Source: Nereocystis luetkeana
Taxonomy: Eukaryota > Sar > Phaeophyceae > Laminariales > Laminariaceae
Length of the DNA: 64,000 nucleotides
Direction: 5' to 3'
Assembly: GCA_031213475.1 (NCBI GenBank)
Contig: JARUPZ010000005.1
Location: 5,886,988 to 5,950,987, forward strand
A program made the translations under genes and the position numbers. The stretch's first letter is position 1; each line of letters starts with the position of its first letter. The notes under the pieces are model-generated. The model was not told the origin of the DNA, ran no database searches, and saw only the letters and a list, made by a program, of their open reading frames with translations. This document shows, one piece after another, positions 34,450 to 47,005 of the stretch.

Positions 34450-35240
34450 ATATAACTTTTATCCTTGCTGTCCAACATTGACAATGTGATACATTTTTCG
34501 AAGTGGATCACTCACAAGCATTACGGCTTTATGTTTAAATGCTATCGATTCCTCCATCTATACAAAACAACTGGCGGCCTTCAACGTTTTGGATATATTC
34601 GCGAGGTCTACCATTTGTGTTGTGTTGTCGTATGCCGGTGTCGTTTGACCCGTGTTGGACCTCCAGTTTTATTATGCACGGATGCCTGTATGCCGGATTA
34701 TGAAGCGTTCGGCTTTCAGAAGTCACCATAGTTTTGAGTTCGAGAATAGAACTTGTCCCTTTGAGTATAAGCTTTGTGCTAGGGTTGTGAACGTCGTTTA
34801 CCCTCATTTGATACGGGGACAAAGCTGACCGCCTTCCACAGGAGGGTGGCACCCGATTTAGTCAGGATGAATTAGAGGAGCCAGGTGTGTTGCTTAGCTT
34901 CTTCTGGGAAAGCAGCAGAAGGGAAAGCTTCATAATACCAAGTAGTACTGGCATATGAGAGCAACATGATCGAAACAGCACCGAAATGGCGCAGGTATCA
35001 CAGGGACCTACACACACGTGCCTTCGTAAACTAGCCGCTTCATCGTGGCCCCGCCGCTATGGGGGGGGGGGGGCATCTTCTCTAGTACACCGTTTTATCC
35101 TCTTTCGCGATGAGGGAGAAAAACACGCAATCACAACACTGCTGTGGCGGTTAATTGTCAGGGTCTTGAATTCGCTTCGTTGAGCGGGAAACGTTAGCCG
35201 CAAAAACCTTTATTTCATATACATATGTCATGCGTAGTAT
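34450..35240 (-). repeat. Unit E, copy 2
   Basis: This matches 12475-13310 and lacks the three TA-flanked words present there. The DIRS-type element starts a few hundred bases further right. Confidence 0.7.
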
Positions 35241-35569
35241 CTCTAAGTTCTCGTGAGATGCCTGTTTGCTACAGCTCAAGAATTCTGGAATATTAGTTGT
35301 TTTCGCAATGCCGGCAAGACTGCTGTATGCACAAATTGCGAGTATTGGGGCAAGTCGCCCCAGCGCCTTATCATACATCACACAAAGAAAGAAACCCTCC
35401 AAAACAACAAAAAACTCCCCACGAAGATTTAATCAAGTATAGGGCTAACCCGAAAAAACTTATGCCCCGCTCCTTCCCTGACCGGGCTAAGTACTTATCA
35501 CACCATAAGGCCAGCCCTGTACGTACTACTCGGTCTTCGCGAGGGCGGCCGATACCGACTCTGCGCCTT

Positions 35570-36350
35570 CTCCTGCTGCCCGCATACATATACGTCATGA
35601 ACGGTCGCTACTTCCATCGGCCCGTGCGTTGGATCCGTTACTCCGAGATCCCTTGCGCCACCAACTGAGTCGCCCCCGCGATTCTGCCCGAGTGCAACGC
35701 GTACTACGCTGGGTCTCTCCCGCTACTTCCAACCGTCAGCCTCAACGCCTCTACCGCTTGCGTTCGTGTGACCATTCTCCACCCCTGCGGTGTGAGCATT
35801 ATGGCTAAAGGGGCCTCCCCTGGAACTGGGGGTGCATACTTAACAGTTCCAGCAGTGCTTCGAAAGCTCCCGCCGACGCTCCCCCGACTTCCGCCCCGTC
35901 CGCCACCCTCATCCGAGTGATCGTGCACCCCGCTCTTTTCTGGTCGCTTTTCGACGCCAAAAAAACGGACCTGCCTGCGCTCGCGCTCGATCCATTCTTA
36001 AACGCTACCTGCACTTCTCCCCGGGAAAAGGATGGGCACTTTCGCGTCAGACAGAAATCTGGGTGCACTTTTCCGTTTGGGTACGCCCAAAGCTCTGACG
36101 CTCTGCACAACAAACAAAATACAACAAAGCGAGGCCCAGCCACATGACACGTCCCATCTTACCATGGTGTTCACTACTCGCTTCCCTTGCGACAGAATGG
36201 ACCAGGTCAACGGCAGCCGGACGTGCGCCTTCTTCAGTACCATCCCGTGCGCGCGATCGCTCCCTTTTCTTACGGCTGTTATCATACAATGGGACGTGGG
36301 CAACTCCCAGCCAGCGTACATCTTGTGGAAGTACTTGCTCGCGGCCAAGA
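35570..36350 (-). pseudogene. DIRS-type tyrosine recombinase remnant
   Basis: The segment begins with KYFHKM...ELPTSH (about 36340), a core-binding region. It continues through CRASELWAY (the candidate catalytic Arg codon is at 36102-36104) and a long conserved stretch ending in SKSDQKRAGCTITR. After a frame change it has HSGRIAGAT at 35668-35694, which carries the HxxR box, followed by an in-frame stop and GRWK. FMTYM near 35580-35595 offers a Tyr in the expected place for the nucleophile. At least one frameshift and two stops make it inactive. Confidence 0.75.
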
Positions 36351-36610
36351 ACCCCTTCCCGGTGGACTGCTGGTGTTATGTACGAAACACCGACACGGCA
36401 TGAACTTCAACACCTCTCCTAGGACCTGGTCCGGGTCAGCCAAAGTGTGCAGCCACGGCCCCTTTCCCTGCACCTTTATTTCCTCTTGCATTCACCCAGA
36501 CGGTCCACGTGCCCGCATAGTTCCTCTGAGTGCTTTCCCCGACCGACCTCAAGGCCAGCGTCTCCACCAAACGTGCTACCTCCTCCTTGTTTCCTGATCC
36601 TGGGTGGGCA

Positions 36611-39055
36611 TCACGGTACAGTACGGACAGGCAGTTTTGGCAGGCCGGGTCGTCCCGATGACGCGCGGCCGCGCGAGCGGCTCACGCGTCGTTCGTTCCG
36701 GTTTCCATGAGGTTCCATAATATATTGTCGTGACGGTGGGCAAGACATTTCGTTCCGAGCACAACATCGAAAATATTCACCCCTTGGTCTCCGATAGCCT
36801 GTTCTGACATTCGTTCGAGTTGGCCATCTCCCTAACCTTCCTACCCAACTCGACCCGCGGCCACCGCGATATTCCCGACCGCGAGGGTGTTCTCGACACC
36901 GGCGACCTTTGATTTCAAGTTGGCCGAGCGTTCTCATAAGTGAACAGGCTCGTTTGTCTGTGCCCCCCCCGCACCGATTGACCCATGATACTGCCGCCAT
37001 GTTATCGCTGCGTATTTAGGCCGGGTCACCGTCGGACGTGGGCGTGTCGCCTACTAACTCCAGCTTCACCCAGGCCGTTACGAACATCTCGAGCAGCTCG
37101 AGCAGGTTGATCGTGATGGTGCAGGTTTCGCGTCGTTCGGCCTTGCGCTCTAACTCGGTCGTCAATTCTGTCGAAGGTCGTATCGCCAATACACTTTTCT
37201 TTCTACACAGTAACCGCCCACCGCTTCGAAGCTGGCGTCCGATAAGTAGTGTCTCTTGGCCGGGCGCTTCATGATCGCGAAGCAGGGGGCGCTGAGGGCC
37301 TCCCCTTCGGGCAGGAGCTCACGCTCTATGGTCCACTTCCAAAATATGAGGTCTGCGTGGAACTCGTGGCCCAGGCGTACAGTATGATTCTGATGTTTCC
37401 TGGCGGCCGCTTCGTGCAGACCGGTGAGGCGCAGGAGCCTCCACACAAAATATCTACCGGCTCTAACTACGTACGTCAGGTTCCACAGCCTGCCCGCGAT
37501 GCTGAGCACCTCCTTCGCTTGTGCTTGGCGTCGGCTCGAGGGCCAGTGATCGAACCGCAGCTTGTTAATCGCTTCGGATTGTTTTTCGCGCGTAGTCAAA
37601 ATTCTCAAGGTGTGCGAGTTGACGGTGAAACCGAGCGCGTCGATCGTGGTGTCCCAGTCTGTGCTCTTCTTGGGCGCGAGGATCGGGGTCGCGCCCTCCT
37701 CCCCGCGTCCGAACAATCACACGTGAAGAGACGCGAGGGAGGTCGATGCGGTTAGGGCCGTCCTGTCGTCGTCGGTATGCTGCACCCTATCCAGCAGGTA
37801 ATCATCCACGTACATGGCCGCGCAGGAGGCGTCTAACCTCCCCCCCCCCCGTCGTGTGCTCAGATGTTTGCGGCGGCGGGTACCGGGGTGGGTAACCCTT
37901 CTTCCCAACGGTCGACGACCTTCACGTGTGCAATCATGGATTCCCCTTTGCTAAGTACTTGGGTTGATTGTAACGATGTGTGGCAATGTGAGTCCCCGAC
38001 CACCCAAATGTCAGTCGAAAACCGATTACGACCGGGTCCCCGACTGTGAAACAGCAATTGTGGGCTTGCTCTGGGTCTACCCTGACGTTTTGAGCCGCGT
38101 CTGTTACGTCTGCCTTGCTCATCAGTATGCGCTTTGCGGGGTATTTTTGTCTCAGACGCACGGTCTCCGAGAGGAACTTGGGGAGGGCTTCGGCACACAA
38201 ACAGGGGGGAACGGCGTCTGGACCTGCGTCTCCGTTCAGCCCTCCCTTCTTCACTCGGTGTTGCGGGTCGAACGATGAGTCAGTGATGATCCGTACCTTG
38301 TGGGTGACGACAGCCCCTACCGGCGACACCTTCAGGCTCGGGATTTCGTGTGCAAACGACTTGGGTACTACTAGGCATTTTTCGCGCCTAACGTCCTCGC
38401 CGAGCTTCGTCCAGATTTCTGGTAGATGCTCGTAGGCGTTGCGGTGATTGCCATCTTGTAACGCCTGGCCTAGCTCTGCTCTGGTTGCTTCTGCGTTCAC
38501 CGGTACTCCTTTGGTGACTATCGTGATACGTTCGTCGATGGCGTCGTATCTTTTTAGATCGCCGAAATATCTCCGTACCTGTACGGGGTCTATCGGGGGT
38601 GCCACCAGGGAACCCCCCAACGATCGGGCCGCGTCCGCCATGGCTCCTCGATGCTGTCTCATCAGAGTCGTGCGAATATCGGCTAACTGGTAGAGCAGGT
38701 CTTCTCTGCTCTGTGTGTCAAGGTTGTTTCTGCCCAGGCTAGCTCTAGCTGCGTGCCACTTCTGTACTGTATCTGCGTTCTGAGGTCGACTGCGCCACTC
38801 TCCATCAGAAAGCCGCGCGCGTGCTGACCCGCTATCCATCCGCGCATCGACCCGATCGGCCGTGTTTTTGCCTAAGTGCTGCCCCGGGGTGACGACTCGG
38901 CACTGCTCTGCCGGCCGGGCATTCGGTCCTGCATTGTGCGAGTACTCCAACGCGCGCCGTGGGGATACTGGGCTCCAGTGAGAACTGGCGGCATGCACCC
39001 AACGACTGCTTGGCGTGGGTTTATGTTTTTTGTTGGTCTGCCTGTTGTAACCCAA
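36611..39055 (-). pseudogene. DIRS-type reverse transcriptase and RNase H remnant
   Basis: The longest piece (39055-37934, 373 codons) has KVRIITDSSF and then KADVTDAAQNV, whose Asp fits RT motif A, and FGWSG. A shifted frame follows to the YVDD active site at 37801-37812. After another shift, DALGFTVNS and the RNase H-like SDASFEAVGGY segment lie at 37716-37162. One more shift leads to TITINLLELLEMFVTAWV (about 37140-37050). A single in-frame TAA near 37020 follows, then DNMAAVSWVNRC (about 37006-36975), the end of the RNase H region. The order and motifs are diagnostic for an RT with a tethered RNase H. At least four frame breaks are visible. Confidence 0.8.
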
Positions 39056-39124
39056 AAGGGGGGTGGATGGCCCCTCCGAAAAATCGAGCCTTCTGCGCGC
39101 TCGCTACCAACGACGCGCGCGTGG

Positions 39125-39390
39125 AAAGTGGGGTATCTGGCCCTCTGCTCCTGCTGCTGGGCGAGCCTTCCGCGGAAAACGCAACTGACGAGTCGCGCGG
39201 AAGGGGGGAGGGGCTAACTGACCCTCTCCTCTCGCTACTGGGTGCGAGTGGTACGAACGTTCGGCGTAAGCGGTACTGCCGCGGTGCATACGGCCAAAGG
39301 GGGGTTAACTGGCCCTCTGCTCGTACCCCGCCTGCTGCGACCTCGGCTCTGTCCCGAGTTTGCTAGAAGTGGGTATCTGGCCCGCTGTTC
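39125..39390 (+). repeat. Degenerate minisatellite, four units
   Basis: Units begin with variants of 'gtggggtatctggccctctgctc' near 39129, 39212, 39301 and 39369, spaced roughly 70-90 bases apart. Confidence 0.55.
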
Positions 39391-39464
39391 AGCCTGAAAG
39401 GTCGAGCTGCCCCGACGGCGGTAGGTCGAGCTCTTCCACTGGTCCCCTTCTTCGATAGCACTGG

Positions 39465-39790
<326 letters not shown>

Positions 39791-41379
39791 CGGTGTTAAC
39801 TGACTCACAGTAGCAACAGGGCCGGCGAAACCGATCTCGGGGTGCCCTGTGAGATCCCACGGACCTCGCGGCGTCGGCAAAGACGGTGCTCGATCAAATT
39901 CAAGTTGGCGCGCTGTCCCGTAAAGCACAGCGCTGCTGTAACGCTAAACTCCGTCCCCAGCCAAGCGCCCACCGAGGGGTCGGCTCTGCCTTCTCCCCGC
40001 ACTTCTGCTCCGACACTCTCGTGAGTGCCCTCGCTCTCGTATGCCACGTGGACGAGCCAGGTGCGACACGAGGTGTTTGGTTGGTAGAATGTTTGTACAC
40101 TGATTTCCGCTACCCTTTGTCAACCAATAATTCGGATGCCATTCACGCCTCCACAAAGTCCGCATTCCTACGTAAAACTACAGTTTTGTTCACAATCGAC
40201 GGAATTAATTATTTATAGTCATGGTCTCTACCGACGGAAACGAATAGTTTATGTTGCCCAGAGGCAGAGAGAAGAGAAGAACGGCCACACCCGTCCCGTG
40301 CCCCCTCCTAGCTTCTCGTGATGGGTGCCCAAGCAGAACACGGCACTGTTCGCTGCCTATTGATAGGCCTATTAAATAGAGGCTAGGTCTACTGTTATGG
40401 TTTCTCCAGCGACAGCAAGAACAGCGGTCGGCGGGCTGCAGCATGCAAAGGGATAAGGACGAGCAGGAGCGACGCGCGTTTTCCCGGTACGTGTGCGAGA
40501 AGCGTGCGAATGAAGCGAGGGTCCGGGACAGTCGGGGCTTGTAGACCTTGAAAGCGTTCACAATTGGCCGTGGGGCTGTCGACTCTGCCGCAAACTGACT
40601 CACAAGCCTGCCTCATGCGTCCGCAAGCATCGTACCTCGATCGCTTGGGGCCGCAAGCCATGATTTTCCCTCGAGGTCCTTCTCGTGGCCGGTTCGCTCC
40701 AAGGAACGGGGGCGAAGGGTCGCTTGTACATCTATGTGAAGGTAGTACGGGCAGAAGGAACCACTTGTACTGTTGTACAAACTTGGGTGCACGCTGTTCG
40801 TACTAGTGTATATGTGCCCGCGAATTCGCGAACCGACCCGCGAGTTCGCGAATCGACCGTTTACAGGAGGGGACACCGATGATATTCGCAGCGTTTACAG
40901 GACTCGTACCTCAGTAGAGATATTCGATTGAGACGAGTGAACCACCTGAGAGAGGCCACATCGGCAATACCAGATATACCTGTACCCGCGGAAGGCCGTG
41001 CCCAGGAACGGAGAGGCATACCCGCACACGGAGTATTTGATAACACTGACGATACCCGAACGAAGGGCGTATATGCTGTACGAGCACACACCAGATTGGG
41101 TTCCCTCCCAGACTTGCCGTTTCCAGGAACGGGGACACATAATCGCACGTACCAGAATATACTTGGTCTGTATATACCCGGTAGCCCGATATCACAGCTG
41201 ACGTTTCCTTATTGCCGATACATATAGGAAAAGCGCTTCTGCTGCGACAATGCCGTCGGCCTTTGGGCCCGGTCTGCGACTAACGAGACAAATCATACAC
41301 GTCGCGAGACGCGACGCGCTGCGGTACGTAGGTGCCGGTGAGAGAAAGGAACAAAAAGTTGAAAAAGGATGTCGATAGT
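39791..41379. other. No recognisable gene
   Basis: Frames overlap on both strands. A 20-base palindromic unit (CGCGAATTCGCGAACCGACC type) is duplicated in tandem at about 40819-40858. Confidence 0.4.
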
Positions 41380-42700
41380 AGGGGGCCTCGGGCCAGCGTC
41401 GGTCTCGCGGCCGGCGCCAACGCATCGGCTCGGGGCCCGTCCCTCACTACGCATACCGATATTGATAACACATGCAGTGATAAATCACGCACCACTGTAC
41501 GTACCAACAACACTGTGCCGGTGCACTTAAAAAAAAAAAAAACAATCGATGGTGAGGAATAGATGCCGGTGCCGGCCTTGTGGCCGGCACCAACGCGTAC
41601 TATTACGGGGGATCATAGTTAATAGGACCAAATATGGTGAGTAAAAATGGGTAAAGATATAGGGTTTTATGTATACCATAGGTCCGATTAACTATGTCCC
41701 CCCCCCGTAATAACAATATTGTCCCTAATCACCATGGTTCCCCGTAATAGGGCCGGCGGACGGCCCGTGGTCGGCGTCGGTGCGCCGACCTCTGGCCTCG
41801 CCCCTCTAACGATAACGAGCATACCCATCGTGACGCACAGCAAGTCACTACGTACAACACTAGGTAGCATACTCGTCGGGAGACACAACGTACTGCTGTA
41901 CGAACTAACAACGCCGTGCCGGTGCACTACAAGGCGGTGGGGGGTGAGAGACTACGTGCCGGTGCAGGTCTCGCGGCCGGCGCCAACGCGTCGGCCTGCG
42001 GCCCGTCCCTCACTACCGATACAGACAATACACGTTGCGAGACACCATATACTGCTATATGTCCCAACGACGTACAACAATAGGTATCATACTCGTCGGG
42101 AGACACAACGTACTGCAGTACGAACTAACAACGCCGTGACGGTGCACTACAAGGCGGTCGGTGCTGAGAGACTACGTGCCGGTGCAGGTCTCGCGGCCGG
42201 CGCCAACGCGTCGGCCGCCGGTTCGTCCCTACTACCGATACAGACAATACACGCTGCGAGACACCATATACTGCTGAATGTCCCAACGACGCTGTGCCGG
42301 TGCGCAAAAAGGCAGTCGACGGTGAGGGACTATGTACCGGCGTAGGCCTCATGGCCGGCGCCAACGCGTCGGCCCTTGGCCGTATCTAACTAACGACACA
42401 TACCGTAGACGCCGCTGTACACAATGAAGGACGTATGTAACAACATCGCTGTGCCGGCGCACAATAAGGCGGTCGACGATGAGGCGCTACGCACCGGTGC
42501 ACGGCCGGTGGCCGGCGCTGATGCGTGGTCTGCCTCTCACTAACGATACTTATCATACGCGTCGCGACGCACAACAACGACGCCGTGCCGGCGCACTATA
42601 AGGCGGTCGATAGTGGTGGAGTATGCGCCATTCCACGTCCCGGGACCGGCGCTCCGGCGTACAGTGGAGATTGAGCGGAACGCATGCCAGTGCATGCCTC
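41380..42700 (+). repeat. GC-rich tandem array with units of about 150-200 bp
   Basis: Repeated blocks include 'gtgccggtgca', 'ctcgcggccggcgccaacgcgtcgg', 'ccgtccctcactaccgata', 'cacgttgcgagacac' and 'caaggcggtcg'. At least six degenerate units are present, and a 110-bp MITE sits inside one of them. The array ends a few hundred bases before the second DIRS-like Gag and could be part of its upstream region. 42701-43150 shows no further feature. Confidence 0.7.
41602..41711. mobile_element. 110-bp foldback MITE (family M), copy 1
   Basis: TATTACGGGGG on the left and the inverse CCCCGTAATA on the right are the ends of nearly the whole sequence folded on itself ('catagttaa-aggacc' inverted with 'ggtcc-ttaactatg'). 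The second copy is at 55521-55632. TA lies at both edges, consistent with a TA target duplication. Confidence 0.75.
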
Positions 42701-43150
42701 ACCCCCCCCCCCCACTAGCGATACATCGTACCAAAGACACAGGCGCGTGTCACCACAAGGGAAGCCTTCGGCCGGTGCACAAGGCGCGCGGTGCGGAGCA
42801 CCAGATGGCAAACCCGTTGATAAAATGCCGGTGCATGTCAACCGCCGCTTTAAACAACGCCGGCGCGTACTAGTGGTGTGCCGGCGCACACCATTACGGG
42901 GACAAGCAGGCCCCACCCTCGTCCAGGCCAGTGCTTGGATAGTGTTCACCGTTGATTATATCTGATTTCGCTCCCGTCCCGCTCCCCTGCCGTTCCGCCA
43001 CGTCCGCCGTTGCCGTCGTCGTGTTCCGTTCAGCGTCCGCGTTGTCCTTTGTTGTCACACATGTGCTCTGTCTCGCGTTTGCGCCGTCTTGCCGCGTCCA
43101 AATTTCGCAGAGGCCCGGCCAGAACGACGGCGAAGGGGGGACGCGGGACA

Positions 43151-45069
43151 ATGCCCGGTAGCGACAGCGACGAGGAGGCTTCCGCGTCGCTCTCAGACTT
43201 GGCAACATTCAAGCAGGAGATGGCAAACAAGATCGCCCAGCTCCAGGCCGCGCTCCAGAGATCGATGAACGACATCATCGAAGCCTCTCGCCGTCCCGCC
43301 CACGGGGGGGGGGGGGGGGGGGGCGCCAGCAGGGTCGGAACGCAGCCCAGCAGCCCTGCTGCCGGGGCCTCTCCACTGGGCCACTCCCACAACGCCGCCC
43401 TACTCGGACAGCCGGTCGGGAGCCCCCTCGCCGGGGCCCTCCCGCCTAGTTCCAGCTTCGCCGGTCAACCCGTCGAGGGGGCCATGGGCGCCCACACGAG
43501 TCTGCTGGAGCTCCCAACCCCGCGCAGGGCAGGCTCGTCGTCGGCCCTGGGGGGGCAATCGGCTACATCGGGACTCCGGCCTCTCGGACAACCAGGCTCG
43601 CTCGCCGGGGGCCCGAGAGGGCGGGACTACGGTAGCGGCTTGGGAGGTGCCGGGGTCGCGGTGCGCCCAGAGGGAGGGGTCGCCTACGGCGGCGCTTTGG
43701 CCGGTACCGGAACCGCCCGCGCCCACCTCGCTCAGGCGGGCGGGCTTGTAGCGGGTCCGACGGGGGGATCGGCATCCGGGGATACGTGGGCGGCGTCGGT
43801 GGCGCCTTTCCCGGACAAGCGGGCGGGCACGCCGCCGGCTTATCACGGGTCCCCGACTACGCCCCGGGCGGGGCAGGAGCCCACGGCGCGCCTTCGAATG
43901 CATTCGGCCACGGGGCCCACGACGGGCTGGGCTGGCCCGAGGTCGGCTTGGAAACTTGCAGGGACGGCAGCGCCGCCAACCCGTTTACCGCGGTGGGCCG
44001 AGAGGTCAACAAAATCATGACCAACCGCGCGGTGGCATCGTGGGCCCACCCCACGACTCGGCAATGGCAGATCATCTGCGGCGGGCGCCCGGCGTCGATG
44101 CAGAGGGCGGCCGTGCAGGGGTACGTGAGGGCCACGGTTAACATTTCGGCCGGCGTCCGTGGCATGTTGGAGGCACTGAACGACCTCGACGTTTCATCGT
44201 TCACACCGCGCGGCGGGGCCGGCATCACCCTTCCACTCGCGCAACACCTCAGCATCCTGGGGCACGCGCTCGTAACGATCGGGTCACGCGGGCTCCCGCA
44301 GGAAGGCGTGAACCTCCAGGTGGCGCGCGATCGCTTGGAGGCGCTCGGCCGAGCCTTCAGCGTGGGGGCCACGATCCTCAACGACCACGTTATGGAACAC
44401 TTCGCGGTTGCTGATCGCCCGGTGAACCGGGCCAGGCTGGCGGCTCTGGTCACCAAAGACCTCGAGACCTTCACGCTTGACCTGCGCGGAGTCTCCGACT
44501 CCTGCGGCCACGCTTGGGCCTACCCCCAGCCGGTGGAGTCCTTCCCCGCTATCCCGGGGCCGCACTGGCTTTGCCTTACCGGCTACGTCGCCCTCGGCGG
44601 CCAGATCAACGCCGAAGACCAACAACCTCGCTGTACCTCCACTATGGCAGCATGGACCGTGGGCGGCGAATGCGAGCAGTGGGCAAAGACCGGCAGGTGC
44701 CACTTCAGGGCCGCCTGCGTGGTCATCCACGTCGGTCCCGCTCGCAAGAACGGCCGTGGCAATAAGCGCAAGGCGGGTGCCGGCGGGGAGTCGACCGATA
44801 GCGGCGTCGCAGTCAGTGGCGTCGTATCCGGGGAACCCCCGGCCAAGAGGACCGAGGGCAAGGGCAAGGCGAGGGGGGGGGGTGGCGGCGCAAGTAACGG
44901 AAGCAGCCGCAGTGGCAGTGGCAGCGGCAGCGGGAGCGGCAGCGGCAACGGCAGCGGCAGCGGAAGTGGCAGCGGTTCCGGTAGCGGCGGCAGCGGCAGC
45001 GGCAGCGGTAGCGGGGCATCGGGCGGGGGGGCCTTCACCCGCTCGGCGGCGGCCAAGGCTGACGAATAG
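43151..45069 (+). pseudogene. DIRS-like Gag with CCCH zinc finger and Ser/Gly tail
   Basis: The ATG at 43151 begins MPGSDSDEEAS, followed by a coiled-coil-like stretch (LATFKQEMANKIAQLQAALQ). A Gly/Ala/Pro-rich linker follows and includes a run of 18 G (43305-43322). The protein then continues, in a frame shifted near 43.8-43.9 kb, through a folded-looking core (VNKIMTNRAVASWAHP to HAWAYPQP). It contains an exact CX8CX5CX3H zinc finger (CEQWAKTGRC...CVVIH, about 44673-44732), a basic patch and a long Ser-Gly repeat to the stop at 45069. This is the position and size of Gag before pol in such elements. One indel is needed to join the two frames, so the copy is probably dead. Confidence 0.65.
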
Positions 45070-45076
45070 GGGGACG

Positions 45077-45104
45077 GGCCTCGCCCCTCAGTGGGGGCGA
45101 GGCC
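45077..45104 (+). promoter_or_regulatory. Hairpin between gag and pol
   Basis: A perfect 11-bp stem (GGCCTCGCCCC and its inverse) with a six-base loop begins eight bases after the Gag stop and ends 12 bases before the pol ATG. It could affect pol translation or RNA processing, but this is inference from position only. Confidence 0.5.
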
Positions 45105-45116
45105 GATCGTAGGCGT

Positions 45117-45728
45117 ATGGAAGCAGCAGCGCGAGAGGCACAGCTCGTACGTCCGGGGTCGGCGTCCGTTGGGGGCCCAGGTGTGATGAGTATTTTAGAC
45201 CACTGTGTGAGGTTGTTGCGCGACATGCAGCATGTCGCATCGACTGAGTGTGCGTCTCGATCAGAGATTATGGACCACGTGGCTTAGCAGTATGTACAGT
45301 ATTTTCGGGCGAGTGGTAGCCGCTTTGGGTGTATGCGGGGTATCGCGACAACCCTGGACGTGTCGCGTGTGAAAACAGCTAGGATTCGTTTTCGGTTCGG
45401 ACGACAGAAAGGGTTCCCTGGGGTAGAGCAGTTAGCGGATATCACCGAACACGGCGAGCCCGTCCACGTGGAGGGGGGTACAGACATCGGCGCGGCATAC
45501 TCAAGCCATAGCAGCGTAACCATACACTCGGACACTATAACCGCGAAGATTTTGACGACGTACGGTTTGGGCGGGCAGTCATTTTTCCGCGCAGCGAAGC
45601 GCACACCATCCTCGGCCTGCGGCTGTCGCCGCTGGCCGAGGTTGTTTCCCCGTCAAAACCTCGGATCATTCACGATCTAACGTTTTCGTCGTCGCAGGAC
45701 GTACACAGCGTCAACGCGGAAACGTGTT
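45117..45728 (+). pseudogene. Truncated DIRS-like reverse transcriptase
   Basis: The frame starts at an ATG at 45117 and has one stop (TAG at 45285-45287). It continues with FPGVEQLADITEHGEPVHVEGGTD-type sequence to about 45550, then shifts frame. After the shift it encodes GRAVIFP, LRLSPLAEVV and RIIHDLTF, the start of the RT domain, and then SVNAET. It ends abruptly at 45727, where TGTTATTAATAG and a CAG-rich array begin. The catalytic Asp motifs and everything downstream are missing. Confidence 0.7.
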
Positions 45729-45759
45729 ATTAATAGTGTACTCAACGCCTGTCTGTTAT

Positions 45760-46970
45760 CGTGTCGGAACAACAGCAGCAGCGGCGGTAGACAACTGTCT
45801 CGGACTGGAAAGAAACGCAGGCTGTAAACAACAACGGCAACTGGTCGGAAACAAAAGTTGGTTATAGTGTGCAAAACAAAAACAATGGCAGCAGCAGCGC
45901 ATATACAAATGGCAGTACGCGTACTATACCCCTGTCTCGGTGTGAGCTTGTATCAAGAAAAAAAAATGGCCAATTTGTTTTTGTTACACGTACTGCTGTA
46001 GTGTGCAAGACAAATCTCGAAATTACTGTAGTACCTGGTATGCATTTGTGTCTTGTATTTATTGCTGAAGGTCGACAACATGCGGGAACAGCAACAACCT
46101 AGACAACAGCTGCAGCAGCGGCGGCAGACACCGACTCAAAGCTGCGTACAATAGCAACAGCGCGAACGACGCCTGCGTACACAGTAAAATCAGCATCAGG
46201 GACGATAGGCGCGCGGGGTTACAGCAGCAGGATAATAAGCAGCAGCATCAACAACAACAGCAGCAGCGGCGGTAGACGCTGTTGGGGAAACGAACGCAGG
46301 CTGTAAACAACAACGGCAGTAGCAGCGGCAGCAGCAGCAGCACAAAAGCAAATGGCAGTAGGCGCAGTAGCGCATGAACAAATTGTTATTAATAGTACGT
46401 TTTTTGTGTTGGACTTAGTGCTAAAGGTCGACTACGTGCGGGAACAGCAACAGCACCACCACCGACCGCATACCAGGTACACAACAGCAGCAACAGCGAA
46501 GGTAGACACCTGCCTCGGTGTGGAAAGGAACGCAGGCTGTACAGAACAACGGCAGCAGCAGCGGCAACAGCAGCGCATACGCGTACTATAAAAAACACAA
46601 AGGCAAAAACATCTTGGTTGTAGATTCAGTCCTGGAGGTCGACAACATGCGGGAACAGCAACGTCAACAACAACACTAACAGTAGCAGCAGCAGCAGCGG
46701 CAGTAGATACTGACTCAAAGGTCCCTACAACAGCAACAACGCGAACGACGACTACATAAACCAACCTGAAACGAGAAAAGCAGCATCAGGGGCGGTAGGC
46801 GCGCAGGGTAACAACATCAGGCAAAGGTGCAGCAGCAGTAGCAGCAGCAATGGGCTGCGCCACCAAGTCGTGTTCTCGTATTAATACAACCAAAAATTGC
46901 AGGTAGCGTGGGAAAAACTCAACAACAGCAGCCGCGGCGGTAGACGTAGGCGACAAACAACAACAACAAC

Positions 46971-47005
<35 letters not shown>

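Larger units (their letters stand above)
35570..39055 (-). mobile_element. DIRS-type retroelement remnant (RT, RNase H, tyrosine recombinase)
   Basis: Protein segments occur in the order reverse transcriptase, RNase H, tyrosine recombinase on the minus strand. They carry frameshifts and stops throughout. A tyrosine recombinase in place of a DDE integrase defines DIRS-like elements. No Gag is recognisable upstream (above 39055), and I could not find the terminal repeats. The RT differs clearly from the second DIRS-like copy at 45.1-45.7 kb, so two families are present. Confidence 0.8.
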
